A stretch of DNA of 64,000 bases from positions 1-64,000 of the forward strand of contig JAEWST010000073.1 in assembly GCA_023398105.1 (NCBI GenBank), written 5' to 3'. Origin of the DNA: Bacillota bacterium (lineage in GTDB: Bacteria; Bacillota; Clostridia; Acetivibrionales; DSM-1351). The first letter of the stretch is position 1. The number at the start of each line of letters is the position of its first letter. Positions 25,538 to 34,520 of this stretch are shown here, piece by piece. Below the pieces are notes generated by a model. That model did not search any database. It had not been told where the DNA came from and was given only the letters and a program-made list of their open reading frames with translations. The translations under genes and the position numbers were made by a program.

Positions 25538-25865
25538 GCCCAACTCCATTAAGTGTAATAAACCATTAAATTACTGGTATGGATTCTGTCCTCCTTCGTT
25601 ATAAACATAATAATAAGCTATAATTTATAAAATATATAATCATCAATATACTTGATAAAATCTAAAACATTTCAATTACACATTATATCATATAAAGGTA
25701 TAACTTATTATAGTGTTTTAATTTGACAATAAAGTTTCTAATGTTTTCTCATTGTTTGTGCTAAATTAATTGCTTGGATTAGGAAGCCAATATAGTATAG
25801 GTTTTTATCCTATAGTAATTGATTATTTATATAATTATTGACATTAATACTCTCTAATATCACAT

Positions 25866-25895
25866 TTGCTGGGTAATATAAAATTGTGATATAAT
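25866..25895 (+). promoter_or_regulatory. Candidate promoter reading into the 66-bp array and murA 3' part
   Basis: TTGCTG (25866-25871), 18-nt spacer, TATAAT (25890-25895), immediately left of the first family A unit. It could drive murA 3', divIB and the division cluster, now cut off from the murA 5' promoter. Confidence 0.5.
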
Positions 25896-25897
25896 AA

Positions 25898-26362
25898 GCT
25901 CGAAACGAAAATTAGTATATACATGGTGCATTTTCGAGCCTCAAAAACCGCTTGCGGTTTTTGCCAGTGTAGAAGTATTTATGCATACATGGTGCATTTT
26001 TGAGCCTCAAAAACCGCTTGCGGTTTTTGTCAGTATAGAAGTATTAGTATATACATGGTGCTTTTTTGAGTTTCAAAAACCACAAGTGGTTTTTGTCAGT
26101 ATAGAAGTATTGGTACATACATGGTGCATTTTCGAGCCTCAAAAACCGCTTGCGGTTTTTGCCAGTGTAGAAGTATTTATGCATACATGGTGCTTTTTTG
26201 AGCCTCAAAAACCGCTTGCGGTTTTTGCCAGTATAGAAGTATTGGTACATACATGGTGCATTTTCGAGCCTCAAAAACCGCTTGCAGTTTTTGCCAGTGT
26301 AGAAGTATTTATGCATACATGGTGCATTTTTGAGCCTCAAAAACCACTTGCGGTTTTTGCCA
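25898..26362 (+). repeat. Family A tandem array, seven 66-bp units
   Basis: The word ACATGGTGC recurs at 25921, 25987, 26053, 26119, 26185, 26251 and 26317, exactly 66 bp apart. Each unit holds TTTTCGAGCC or a variant and a hairpin with arms CAAAAACCG/CGGTTTTTG; unit 3 has the compensated pair CAAAAACCA/TGGTTTTTG. Because 66 is 22 codons, one frame stays open through the array and runs into murA 3' (ORF from ATG 25981), and a minus-strand frame is open too. The gap 25538-25897 holds no gene. Confidence 0.9.
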
Positions 26363-26389
26363 GCAAAGTTACACATTCAGGTGGTTGTG
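26363..26389 (+). repeat. Right copy of the direct repeat bounding the murA split
   Basis: GCAAAGTTAC then, after a 6-bp deletion relative to the left copy, TTCAGGTGGTTGTG. It abuts the last array unit (TTTTTGCCA/GCAAAG). Confidence 0.75.
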
Positions 26390-27297
26390 AAATAGGCCCA
26401 AGACCTATTGATTTACACTTAAAGGCACTCAGAAGCTTAGGTGCCAAAATAAATGATACCAATGGCGGGTACATAAGTTGTGAAACTGACGGGCTAAAAG
26501 GTTGTGAAATATATCTTGACTATCCAAGTGTAGGTGCAACTGAAAATACTATGATAGCTGCAGTATATGCCCAAGGTGATACAATTATCAGAAATGCAGC
26601 AAAAGAGCCAGAAATAATAGATTTGCAAAATTTTCTTCAAAAAATAGGTGCAAAAGTTACTGGAGCCGGTTCAAGCATTATTAGGATACGAGGATATGAG
26701 AAAAAATTAACAAAAGTGGAACATACTGTTATACCAGATAGAATAATATCAGGAACATACATGGTTGCATCGGCTATAACAGGCGGTAATGTAATTATAA
26801 AAGATATTATTCCTGAGCATATTATTTCCATTGCATCGGTTTTAAGGGATATGGGATGCCAGATTAATATTAAGCGCAATGATATTCAAGTGGTTGCAGG
26901 TAATAAGTTAGATGCAATTGAAGTAATAAGAACCTTGCCATACCCGGGATTTCCAACTGATATGCAGGCTCAGATGATGGCATTATTGACTTTGTGCAAG
27001 GGCACAAGTATTTTTATCGAAACCATATTTGAAAGCAGATATAAACATGTCGATGAGTTGCTGAAAATGGGAGCTAATATTAGAATTGATGGTCGAATGG
27101 CTGTTATAAAGGGTGTTAATCGGCTTAATGGTGCACAGGTAGTTGCAAGGGATTTGCGTGGGGGTGCAGCATTGATTTTAGCAGGTTTAGCTGCTCAGGG
27201 AGAGACTGTTATTACTGGTCTTGAACATATTGACAGAGGTTATTATAATATTGAAGAGAAACTGTCTGAAATTGGGGCGGAGATAATAAGGAAATAA
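26363..27297 (+). pseudogene. murA: 3' fragment of UDP-GlcNAc enolpyruvyl transferase (murA)
   Basis: About 311 residues equivalent to MurA positions ~108 to the end: SGGCEIGPRPIDLHLK (active-site Cys loop), then DYPSVGATENTM, PEIIDLQNFL, PYPGFPTDMQAQ and ARDLRGGAALILAGL near the C terminus, all intact. The frame is open back to ATG 25981, so a 438-residue protein with a repeat-encoded N terminus could be made, but it would lack the N-terminal catalytic Lys-Asn. It sits 7 nt before divIB, the native clostridial neighbour, so this half is in the ancestral location. Confidence 0.9.
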
Positions 27298-27304
27298 GAT
27301 ATAC

Positions 27305-28147
27305 ATGAAAAAAACTTCAAATAATACTGTTTACAAAAAAACTAAAGATTCAAAAAAGAGACGTGCAAGAGCAAAAAGAATTAGAAAATTATTGTTTGCT
27401 ATTTTTATTACTATTGTTGCTATTATTTTTGCACGCTCATCTTTTTTTATAGTTGATGAAATAAAAATAACAGGCAACGAAAAGTATTCATCTAAGGATA
27501 TAATTTACAGCACAGGGCTTATTACAGGGCAAAATTTATTTAAAATGTTAGGAGAAAAACCAAAGAATTTAATATCTTTTAGATTTAATGATAGGGAGCA
27601 AGGTGTTTACGAGTCTATGCCATATGTCAAATCTATTAGTGTCAGACCATCCTTGCCTAAAGCAATAAGAATTAAAATTCAAGAAAGAACTCCTTTTGCA
27701 ATTCTTGAAACTTCAGGGACAAGCATATTGATAGATAAAGAAGGCTATGCTTTAGAGATTATAAAAGATCCTCAAATAAAAAAGAAATTTTTTAAAATAA
27801 TAGGTACATCGGTGGATAGCTATAATTTGGGACAAGAGGTAAAATTTAAAGAGGATTCTCCACTGCATGTATTGACAACATTTTGTGATATACTAATAAA
27901 AAGTGATAAAGATTCAAAAATAAAGTTTTATGAAAAAGTTGCTTCCATAAAAGTTTCTAATATTAATTGTGTAACAGTTAATTTTGAAGGAAGAGTTGAT
28001 GCGGAATTTGGTGACTTTGATAACATTGAATATGACTTGAAAGTTTTTAAACAGATATTTACTAACAATATCACCAAAAAACAGAAGGGTACAGTAGTAT
28101 TTTCAACTGGCGGTGAGCATCCATATTTTGTACCAAAGGATAAATAA
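27305..28147 (+). CDS. divIB: Cell division protein DivIB/FtsQ
   Basis: 280 residues: a basic cytoplasmic N terminus (KKTKDSKKRRARAKRIRK), one membrane helix (about 30-48), then a POTRA domain (FIVDEIKITGNEKYSSKDI) and the FtsQ domain (VYESMPYVKSISVRPSLPKAIRIKIQERTPFAI). It joins the divisome and scaffolds FtsL/DivIC. The SD AAGGAAA overlaps the end of murA, so its translation is coupled to the murA 3' frame. Confidence 0.92.
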   Translation: MKKTSNNTVYKKTKDSKKRRARAKRIRKLLFAIFITIVAIIFARSSFFIVDEIKITGNEKYSSKDIIYSTGLITGQNLFKMLGEKPKNLISFRFNDREQGVYESMPYVKSISVRPSLPKAIRIKIQERTPFAILETSGTSILIDKEGYALEIIKDPQIKKKFFKIIGTSVDSYNLGQEVKFKEDSPLHVLTTFCDILIKSDKDSKIKFYEKVASIKVSNINCVTVNFEGRVDAEFGDFDNIEYDLKVFKQIFTNNITKKQKGTVVFSTGGEHPYFVPKDK

Positions 28148-28241
28148 CTTAACTTTTCCAGTTAAAGCTTATACGGAAGTTGAGTAAATAAATATAAGAT
28201 AATTTGCATCAGATGATGCGGCATATGAAAGGGCTGTTATT

Positions 28242-28604
28242 ATGATACCAATTTTAGGATTAATTGCAGGGATTTTAATAGGTATGTTTATTCCAATAAC
28301 TATTCCATCAGAGTATTTTACATACGTTGCAGTTGCAATACTTGCAGCCTTGGACTCTGTTTTTGGTGGTTTGGTAGCAACAATAAATAAAAAGTTTGAT
28401 ATGAGAATTTTTCTGTCAGGATTTTTTGGCAATGCTCTTTTGGCTGCTATTTTAGCTTATATAGGAGATAAATTAGGATTACAGATATACCTTGCAGCTA
28501 TTTTTGCCTTTGGTAATAGATTGTTTTTAAACTTTGCATTAATTAGAAGATTTGTATTGAATAAGTTCTTCAAAAAAGATAATATAGTTAAAGAGGAAAT
28601 ATGA
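28242..28604 (+). CDS. sbp: Small basic protein Sbp (DUF1290)
   Basis: 120 residues, membrane protein with three to four hydrophobic segments: IPILGLIAGILIGMFIPITIP, YVAVAILAALDSVFGGLVA, then FLSGFFGNALLAAILAY. The motif with AALDSVFGG is the DUF1290 hallmark. Sbp lies between divIB and ftsA/ftsZ in many Firmicutes; its role is not established. ATG 28242 has a modest SD (AAAGGGC). Confidence 0.9.
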   Translation: MIPILGLIAGILIGMFIPITIPSEYFTYVAVAILAALDSVFGGLVATINKKFDMRIFLSGFFGNALLAAILAYIGDKLGLQIYLAAIFAFGNRLFLNFALIRRFVLNKFFKKDNIVKEEI

Positions 28605-28649
28605 GTACTTTTGAAGGGTATTTGGTAAGAATAATAGGGGGTCAGTTTT

Positions 28650-29876
28650 GTGTCCGATATCATTGTAGGGATAGATATAGGTACTTCAAAAGTAAGTACT
28701 GTTATTGGTAAGGTTAATAGAGCACTGGAAGTTGAAATTTTAGGTAGGGGTATAGCTGCTTGCACTGGAGTAAAGAAGGGAATTATCATTGACATTGATG
28801 CTACATCTGATTCTATTCAGAATTCTGTCAGGATTGCAGAAGAACAATCTGAGGTTAAGATTATTTCAGCATATATAAACATTTCAGGTCTACATATTAA
28901 TATAATTAAGCATAGAAATTTTACTAATATTGTTAGCAACAATAAAGAAATTACAAAAGAGGATGTTCAGAAGCTAATTTATTCTGCTGGAACAATACCT
29001 ATATCAGAGGATTGTGAAGTTATTGACGTTGCACCAAGTCAATTTATTGTAGATGGTTACGATGGAATTATTGATCCTGTTGGTATGAAAGGCTCTATTC
29101 TTGAAGGTGAGTTTGACGTAGTAGTTGGGAAAATAATATCTGTTCAAAATATAATCAGAAGTGTTGAAAAAGCAGGTATCAAAGTTGATGGGCTTGTAGC
29201 GGAAGGCTTTGCAGCTGGAGAATGTATATTGATGCCTGATGAAAAGGACATGGGAGTTGTTTTAGTTGATATTGGTGGTGGAACTACAGAAGTAAGTGTA
29301 TTCAAAAATGAAAAGCTGTTAATGAATCGCTGTCTTGCTGTTGGAGGAGATCATATTTCCAATGACTTATCTATAGCTTTAAAAATGTCTTATGCAGAGT
29401 CTGATAGAATAAAGAAACAGTTTCAATTGGCATCAACCAACCTTATAAAAAATGACCAAGAGATATCTGTAAATGACATAAGTGAGAGTTTCAAGAAAAA
29501 TATAATGGTATCTGATGCAATAGAAGTAATAGAGGCAAGGGTTTGTGAAATATTTAGTCTCTGTCATGATATGATTGAGAAAAATTGTCCAGGAAGCTAT
29601 GGAGCTGGTGTTGTATTATCAGGTAATGGTATTTCAGTATTGGATGGTGCAGCTCAGCTTGCCAATGAGATTTTTAAATTACCTGTCAGAGTTGCCACAC
29701 CCAAAATTACTTCTCTGGAATATTGTACTGCAGCAGGAATAGTTAAATATATTGCAAAACAAGAAAAGGAAGCAAGTACTATAAGTAAAAAAAATATTCC
29801 TGAAGCAAATAAGAAGACTAAAGATAAAGGATTTCTCAAAAAGTTGTTTATTTCTCTCAAAGAATTATTTTATTAG
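28650..29876 (+). CDS. ftsA: Cell division protein FtsA
   Basis: 408 residues of the actin-like fold: phosphate-1 motif VGIDIGTSKVS, the SHS2 1C domain (ISAYINISGLHINII), phosphate-2 VLVDIGGGTTEVSVF and adenosine motif GVVLSGNGISVLDG. The C-terminal amphipathic helix KGFLKKLFISLKELFY tethers it to membrane. It anchors FtsZ filaments. The GTG start has SD AGGGGG. ftsZ follows 146 nt later. Confidence 0.95.
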   Translation: MSDIIVGIDIGTSKVSTVIGKVNRALEVEILGRGIAACTGVKKGIIIDIDATSDSIQNSVRIAEEQSEVKIISAYINISGLHINIIKHRNFTNIVSNNKEITKEDVQKLIYSAGTIPISEDCEVIDVAPSQFIVDGYDGIIDPVGMKGSILEGEFDVVVGKIISVQNIIRSVEKAGIKVDGLVAEGFAAGECILMPDEKDMGVVLVDIGGGTTEVSVFKNEKLLMNRCLAVGGDHISNDLSIALKMSYAESDRIKKQFQLASTNLIKNDQEISVNDISESFKKNIMVSDAIEVIEARVCEIFSLCHDMIEKNCPGSYGAGVVLSGNGISVLDGAAQLANEIFKLPVRVATPKITSLEYCTAAGIVKYIAKQEKEASTISKKNIPEANKKTKDKGFLKKLFISLKELFY

Positions 29877-30022
29877 GCAATAAAATCTAAACTTGCCTAA
29901 TTTAAATTTATAATATATATTATTATTATGTATTTTTGTAATTTTTTCAAGGTTATTTGAAAGTGATAATTTACAGTGTTCATAAATAAAGTTTTATTAC
30001 CAAAGCTAAAGGGGGATTTACT

Positions 30023-31150
30023 TTGCTAGATTTTGAAATTGATATGGATCATTTTGCCCAAATAAAGGTTGTTGGTTGTGGCGGTGGAGGAAACAACGCA
30101 GTTAATCGAATGATAGATGCAGGGCTAAGAGGTGTTGATTTCATTGCTATAAATACAGATAAACAGGCTTTGTTTTTATCGAAAGCCAATACTAAGATTC
30201 AAATAGGCGACAAGCTTACAAAGGGTCTTGGTGCAGGTGCTAATCCTGAAATCGGTGAAAAAGCCGCTAATGAAAGTAAGGATGAAATCACTCAAGCCAT
30301 AAAAGGTGCAGATATGGTGTTTGTTACTGCAGGTATGGGTGGTGGAACTGGAACAGGTGCAGCTCCTGTTGTTGCACAAATTGCTAGAGAAATGGGTATT
30401 TTGACAGTCGCTGTGGTAACAAAACCTTTTATTTTTGAGAGCAGAACCCGTATGCAGCATGCAGAGAGAGGTATTGAAAACCTTAAAAATACTGTAGATT
30501 CCCTTGTTACTATTCCCAATGATAGGCTGTTGCAAGTAGTAGAAAAGCGTACTACAATGGTAGAAGCTTTTAAAATGGCTGATGATGTATTGCGCCAAGG
30601 TGTACAAGGTATTTCTGACCTGATAGCTGTTCCTGGTTTAGTAAATTTGGACTTTGCAGATGTTAAAACAATAATGCTTAGTTCGGGACTTGCTCATATG
30701 GGAGTAGGCAGGGCTTCAGGTGAAAACAGAGCTGAAGATGCGGCTAAGCTTGCTATTTCAAGTCCTCTTTTAGAAACATCAATAGAAGGTGCAAGGAGAG
30801 TTCTAGTTAATATTACAGGTGGACCCGATATGGGGTTATTTGAGGTTAATACTGCCGCTGAATTGGTGCAAAAGTCAGCTGATCCTGAGGCAAATATTAT
30901 ATTTGGTGCGGTTATAGATGAAACTATGACTGATGAATTGATGATAACTGTTATTGCAACTGGTTTTGAGTCAGGACCTGTATTAAAGAAGTTTGATAAG
31001 CCTACTGAAAAGCCAAAACAAGCTTCAGCTCAGTCAACACCTGATAGCAGTTATACTGGAAATGTTTCTGAGAAGAGCAATTCAAATGCTGTCTCACCTG
31101 ATAATGAGCTTGATATACCTACTTTTTTAAGACGAAATAGATTTAAATAA
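30023..31150 (+). CDS. ftsZ: Cell division protein FtsZ
   Basis: 375 residues, tubulin-like GTPase forming the Z ring. The N-terminal GTP-binding domain has GCGGGGNNAVNRM and the signature GGGTGTGAAP (about 109-118), followed by synergy loop NLDFADVKTIM. A short linker leads to the C-terminal conserved peptide DIPTFLRRNRFK that binds FtsA and other partners. TTG 30023 follows AAAGGGGGATTT. A terminator lies about 120 nt downstream. Confidence 0.97.
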   Translation: MLDFEIDMDHFAQIKVVGCGGGGNNAVNRMIDAGLRGVDFIAINTDKQALFLSKANTKIQIGDKLTKGLGAGANPEIGEKAANESKDEITQAIKGADMVFVTAGMGGGTGTGAAPVVAQIAREMGILTVAVVTKPFIFESRTRMQHAERGIENLKNTVDSLVTIPNDRLLQVVEKRTTMVEAFKMADDVLRQGVQGISDLIAVPGLVNLDFADVKTIMLSSGLAHMGVGRASGENRAEDAAKLAISSPLLETSIEGARRVLVNITGGPDMGLFEVNTAAELVQKSADPEANIIFGAVIDETMTDELMITVIATGFESGPVLKKFDKPTEKPKQASAQSTPDSSYTGNVSEKSNSNAVSPDNELDIPTFLRRNRFK

Positions 31151-31273
31151 TTTATTTTATCCCAAGAAGTTATAAGCTTTAGAAGAAAGGGCTACAGAAA
31201 AATACACACAGCCAATATCTATACCATAAAAAGTAGAAATTTTTATCAATTAAATAAATGAAATAGAAAATAT

Positions 31274-31320
31274 GGGACTTATATAGAATATTAACATTCT
31301 GATAAGTCCCTATTTTATTA
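31274..31320 (+). terminator. Terminator after ftsZ
   Basis: GGGACTTAT (31274-31282) pairs with ATAAGTCCC (31302-31310), followed by TATTTTATT. Confidence 0.8.
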
Positions 31321-31351
31321 TATAAAACTCATATCTTGACTGCTCTTTATC

Positions 31352-31404
31352 TGCATAAAATGTCCCCCACTTCTATAAGTGGCGGGTACCGCTTTGGTTT
31401 TAAC
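31352..31404 (+). repeat. Dispersed repeat family B copy
   Basis: AAAATGTCCCCCACTTCTAT with its hairpin partner and ACCGCTTTGGTT; the left GAGGCAAG portion is missing. It lies in the gap 31151-31781. Confidence 0.65.
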
Positions 31405-31491
31405 CCAATTCAATATTAGTTAACCAATTTGCACTGTTTAGTCATATGCGATGCTATTTTGTCATACGATATTTCTTTTTCTACATTTCAT

Positions 31492-31500
31492 TTTGACAAA
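31492..31500 (-). promoter_or_regulatory. Candidate Spo0A box upstream of spoIIGA
   Basis: Minus-strand TTTGTCAAA fits the 0A box TTTGTCRAA; a weaker ATTGTCAAA lies at 31744-31752. spoIIG is a Spo0A~P target in endospore formers; the site here is a sequence match only. Confidence 0.4.
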
Positions 31501-31781
31501 CTTCTGTTAGCTCGCTAAGTATAATCTAAATATGCAATACAAGATTACTAGTTAATACAACTAAATAAATTTACAGCTTTTACTAAAGTCAATTAAGGCT
31601 TAAATAAATAGAAAAAATAAAGACAAAGGTTGTGAGTATGGTTAGCAGACAATTCTTATCTGATAATAATTGACTTTTTTACAAGCATAAAATTAGAAAA
31701 GTTGGAATAGTAGTAATATAGTAACTAAGTAGTATACAATCTATTTTGACAATTTGTGGGGTATACAAAGTGGGGACTTAT

Positions 31782-32681
31782 TTGGAGGTTTATTGGGATG
31801 TTCTTGTTCTGGAAAATTTCGTTATCAATTTCCTGATATTAGTGGTAACGGCGAAACTATCAAGGTTAAGAGTGAGTACGTTACGTTTATTAGCTGGAGC
31901 TATTATCGGAGCTTTATATGTGGGTTTTATAATACTGCAGCCTGACTTAAAAGTATACTATACAGCTATTGCTAAAATACTGCTTTCTATGTTTATAGTA
32001 GCTGTAACTTTTTCTCCGAGCAAGGTGTTGCAGTTTATTAGAACTTTAGCTATTTTCTACATATCAACATTTATTTTTGCAGGAGCTGCGTTTGCATTTC
32101 TGTTTTTCAAACATCAGGGTGGTTTTGTGCGCAATGGAATTGTTTGCGTTTTCGGACAATCACAATGGAGTATGTTGGTATTTTCTATAATAACAGTTGG
32201 AATAATTGTAAAGATATTTTTGGAGGTTATTCAGAGCAGACTAACAAAGGAAGACTTGTTAGTACCAGTTAAAATTTCCTTTGACAATAGAGCAATTGAT
32301 TTGCCAGCATTAATAGATACTGGAAACTCATTGAGGGATCCTCTTACAAATATACCTGTTATGGTAGTTGAATTCAAAGCATTAAAAGAGCTTTTGCCAC
32401 AAGAAATCAAGAGTATATTTGATGGAGCACAAGAAGATGATTTGAACTATGTAACAACAATAATATCTAAGTCTAAATGGTTTTCACGTTTCAGACTGAT
32501 ACCATTTTGCTCACTAGGAAAGGAAAATGGTATGTTAATTGGTTTCAAACCAGATTTTATTGAGATAGGTATTGAGGATGATAAAAGAGACATAAAAAAT
32601 GTTATTGTAGGAATATACAATAGGTCTTTATCAAGAAATGAAAAGTATAAGGCGTTGCTTGGTCCTGAGCTTGTTGCATGA
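31782..32681 (+). CDS. spoIIGA: Sporulation sigma-E factor processing peptidase SpoIIGA
   Basis: 299 residues. The N-terminal half has five hydrophobic segments beginning LEVYWDVLVLENFVIN, and the C-terminal half is an aspartic-protease-like domain with the catalytic LPALIDTGNSLRDP (about 196). It sits in the forespore septum on the mother-cell side and removes the pro-sequence of SigE. TTG 31782 gives the family N terminus and has GGGG 6 nt upstream; in-frame GTG 31770 is possible. sigE follows. Confidence 0.93.
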   Translation: MEVYWDVLVLENFVINFLILVVTAKLSRLRVSTLRLLAGAIIGALYVGFIILQPDLKVYYTAIAKILLSMFIVAVTFSPSKVLQFIRTLAIFYISTFIFAGAAFAFLFFKHQGGFVRNGIVCVFGQSQWSMLVFSIITVGIIVKIFLEVIQSRLTKEDLLVPVKISFDNRAIDLPALIDTGNSLRDPLTNIPVMVVEFKALKELLPQEIKSIFDGAQEDDLNYVTTIISKSKWFSRFRLIPFCSLGKENGMLIGFKPDFIEIGIEDDKRDIKNVIVGIYNRSLSRNEKYKALLGPELVA

Positions 32682-32777
32682 CAGGTATAAATGTTGACAG
32701 CAACGGAATTAATATACAGTGGAGGAGTTTTAAACATATTTAAGAGAGCGTTTAAAATTATAAGGGGGAACAGGAAA

Positions 32778-33509
32778 ATGAAATTTTTAGTTAAGATTAA
32801 GATGTTTATACTTATCAAGTATGAGAATATTTTGAGAAAATTTAAACTAGGAGGCTTTTTTCCAGTTCACTACATTGGAGGGAGCGAGGCATTACCACCG
32901 CCATTAACTTTGGATGAAGAGACCTATTTGCTACAAAAGCTTGAACAGAGCGATTATGCTGTTAAAAGTATTCTTATTGAAAGGAATTTAAGATTAGTAG
33001 TATATATTGCAAGAAAATTTGAAAATACAGGTGTAGGTGTTGAGGATTTGGTATCTATTGGTACTATTGGATTAATTAAGGCTATAAACACCTTTAACCC
33101 TTCAAAAAATATTAAACTTGCAACTTATGCATCAAGATGTATTGAAAATGAAATACTAATGTACTTGAGAAGAAATAATAGAGTTAAGGCTGAAATTTCA
33201 ATTGACGAGCCTTTAAACATTGATTGGGATGGAAACGAATTGCTTTTGTCAGATATTTTAGGTACTGAAAATGATCTTATTCATAGAAGTCTTGAAGAAG
33301 AAGTGGATAAAGAATTACTGAATATGGCAATGAAAAAATTGTCATCAAGAGAGAAAAGGATAATGGAGTTGCGTTTTGGACTTTGCAATGAGGTGGAAAA
33401 GACTCAAAAAGAGGTGGCAGACATGCTGGGAATATCACAATCTTACATATCAAGATTAGAAAAAAGAATAATTAGCAGGTTAAAAAAGGAAATTAGCAGA
33501 ATGACTTGA
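32778..33509 (+). CDS. sigE: RNA polymerase sporulation sigma factor SigE
   Basis: 243 residues. The N-terminal pro-sequence (MKFLVKIKMFILIKYENIL...) precedes the cleavage region FFPVHYIGGSEALPPPL recognised by SpoIIGA. Sigma region 2 reads RNLRLVVYIARKFENTGVG..DLVSIGTIGLIKAI, and region 4 TQKEVADMLGISQSYISRLEKR. SigE controls early mother-cell genes. ATG 32778 is preferred (AGGGGG/CAGGA upstream) over a longer frame starting at 32691. Confidence 0.96.
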   Translation: MKFLVKIKMFILIKYENILRKFKLGGFFPVHYIGGSEALPPPLTLDEETYLLQKLEQSDYAVKSILIERNLRLVVYIARKFENTGVGVEDLVSIGTIGLIKAINTFNPSKNIKLATYASRCIENEILMYLRRNNRVKAEISIDEPLNIDWDGNELLLSDILGTENDLIHRSLEEEVDKELLNMAMKKLSSREKRIMELRFGLCNEVEKTQKEVADMLGISQSYISRLEKRIISRLKKEISRMT

Positions 33510-33578
33510 GTACCTGACATAAGCTTAAAATACAGGTTTGTCAAGGTGTTTGATAAAAATATTTTGATGGATTTAACC

Positions 33579-33607
33579 GTATAAAATTGACCTCTAGGGC
33601 AATAATG
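33579..33607 (+). promoter_or_regulatory. Candidate sigma-F/sigma-G promoter before sigG
   Basis: GTATA (33579-33583), 14-nt spacer, GGCAATAATG (33598-33607), which fits GYATA ... GGnnAnAnTR. It lies 38 nt before ATG 33645 and fits forespore-specific transcription of sigG. Confidence 0.65.
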
Positions 33608-33644
33608 ATATTGACATAGTTATTATAGCTCGGGAGGTTTTTAT

Positions 33645-34418
33645 ATGCTTATCAATAAAGTTGAAATATGTGGTGTTAATACTTCAAAACTTCCTGTTTT
33701 GACAAATGAACAGAAAAAAGTACTTTTTGAAAGAATGCATAAGGGCGATAATTCTGCAAGAGATGAGTTTATAAAGGGAAATCTTCGCCTTGTGTTGAGC
33801 GTAATTCAGAGATTTAATAACAGGGGGGAGTATGTAGATGATTTGTTTCAAGTGGGTTGCATTGGATTAATTAAAGCAATAGATAATTTTGATGTATCAC
33901 ACAATGTAAAATTTTCTACCTATGCAGTACCTATGATAATTGGAGAGATTCGCAGATATTTAAGGGATAATAATTCTATTAGAGTAAGTCGTTCACTAAG
34001 AGATATTGCTTATAAAGCTTTGCAGGCTAAGGAAAGGCTCACCACCAAAAACTCAAAAGAGCCAACAATTGCTCAATTGGCTGAGGAGCTTCAACTGCCA
34101 AAGGAAGATGTTGTATTTGCTTTAGATGCCATTCAAGACCCAATATCACTTTTTGAATCAGTATACCATGATGGTGGAGATGCGATTTTTGTGATGGATC
34201 AAGTAAAAGATGAAAAAAACATTGATGAAAATTGGCTTGAGACTATAACCTTAAAAGAAGCAATGAGAAAATTAAATGATAGAGAAAAGCTTATTTTGAA
34301 TCTTAGATTTTTTGATGGACGAACGCAAATGGAGGTTGCTGATGAAATTGGCATTTCACAAGCACAGGTTTCAAGACTGGAAAAGACAGCACTAATGCAT
34401 ATGAAGAAATATATATAA
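33645..34418 (+). CDS. sigG: RNA polymerase sporulation sigma factor SigG
   Basis: 257 residues. The N-terminal KVEICGVNTSKLPVLTNEQ is the SigG signature (anti-sigma contact), followed by region 2 (NLRLVLSVIQRFNNRGEYVDDLFQVGCIGLIKAIDNFD), region 3 and region 4 (QMEVADEIGISQAQVSRLEK). It runs late forespore transcription. SD CGGGAGG. A sigma-F/G-type promoter lies just upstream, so it can be transcribed apart from sigE. Confidence 0.97.
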   Translation: MLINKVEICGVNTSKLPVLTNEQKKVLFERMHKGDNSARDEFIKGNLRLVLSVIQRFNNRGEYVDDLFQVGCIGLIKAIDNFDVSHNVKFSTYAVPMIIGEIRRYLRDNNSIRVSRSLRDIAYKALQAKERLTTKNSKEPTIAQLAEELQLPKEDVVFALDAIQDPISLFESVYHDGGDAIFVMDQVKDEKNIDENWLETITLKEAMRKLNDREKLILNLRFFDGRTQMEVADEIGISQAQVSRLEKTALMHMKKYI

Positions 34419-34459
34419 CATAAAAACTTTAAAAAAGAATACGGTATGTTTTAATAATA

Positions 34460-34520
34460 TGCTCCTTCGTGTAATAGATAGTTTATTGATACTGTCTACT
34501 GCAAAAGGAGCACATTTTAT
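34460..34520 (+). terminator. Terminator-like hairpin after sigG
   Basis: TGCTCCTT (34460-34467) pairs with AAGGAGCA (34505-34512), with internal pairing in the loop (AGATAG/CTGTCT) and CATTTTAT after. Confidence 0.65.

Noticed and set aside
25898..26362. CRISPR array
   Set aside because: Units are 66 bp with nearly identical sequence throughout, no unique spacers and no cas genes.
14163..26362. Prophage or classical transposon splitting murA
   Set aside because: No integrase, transposase, capsid or conjugation genes; contents are core chromosomal genes.
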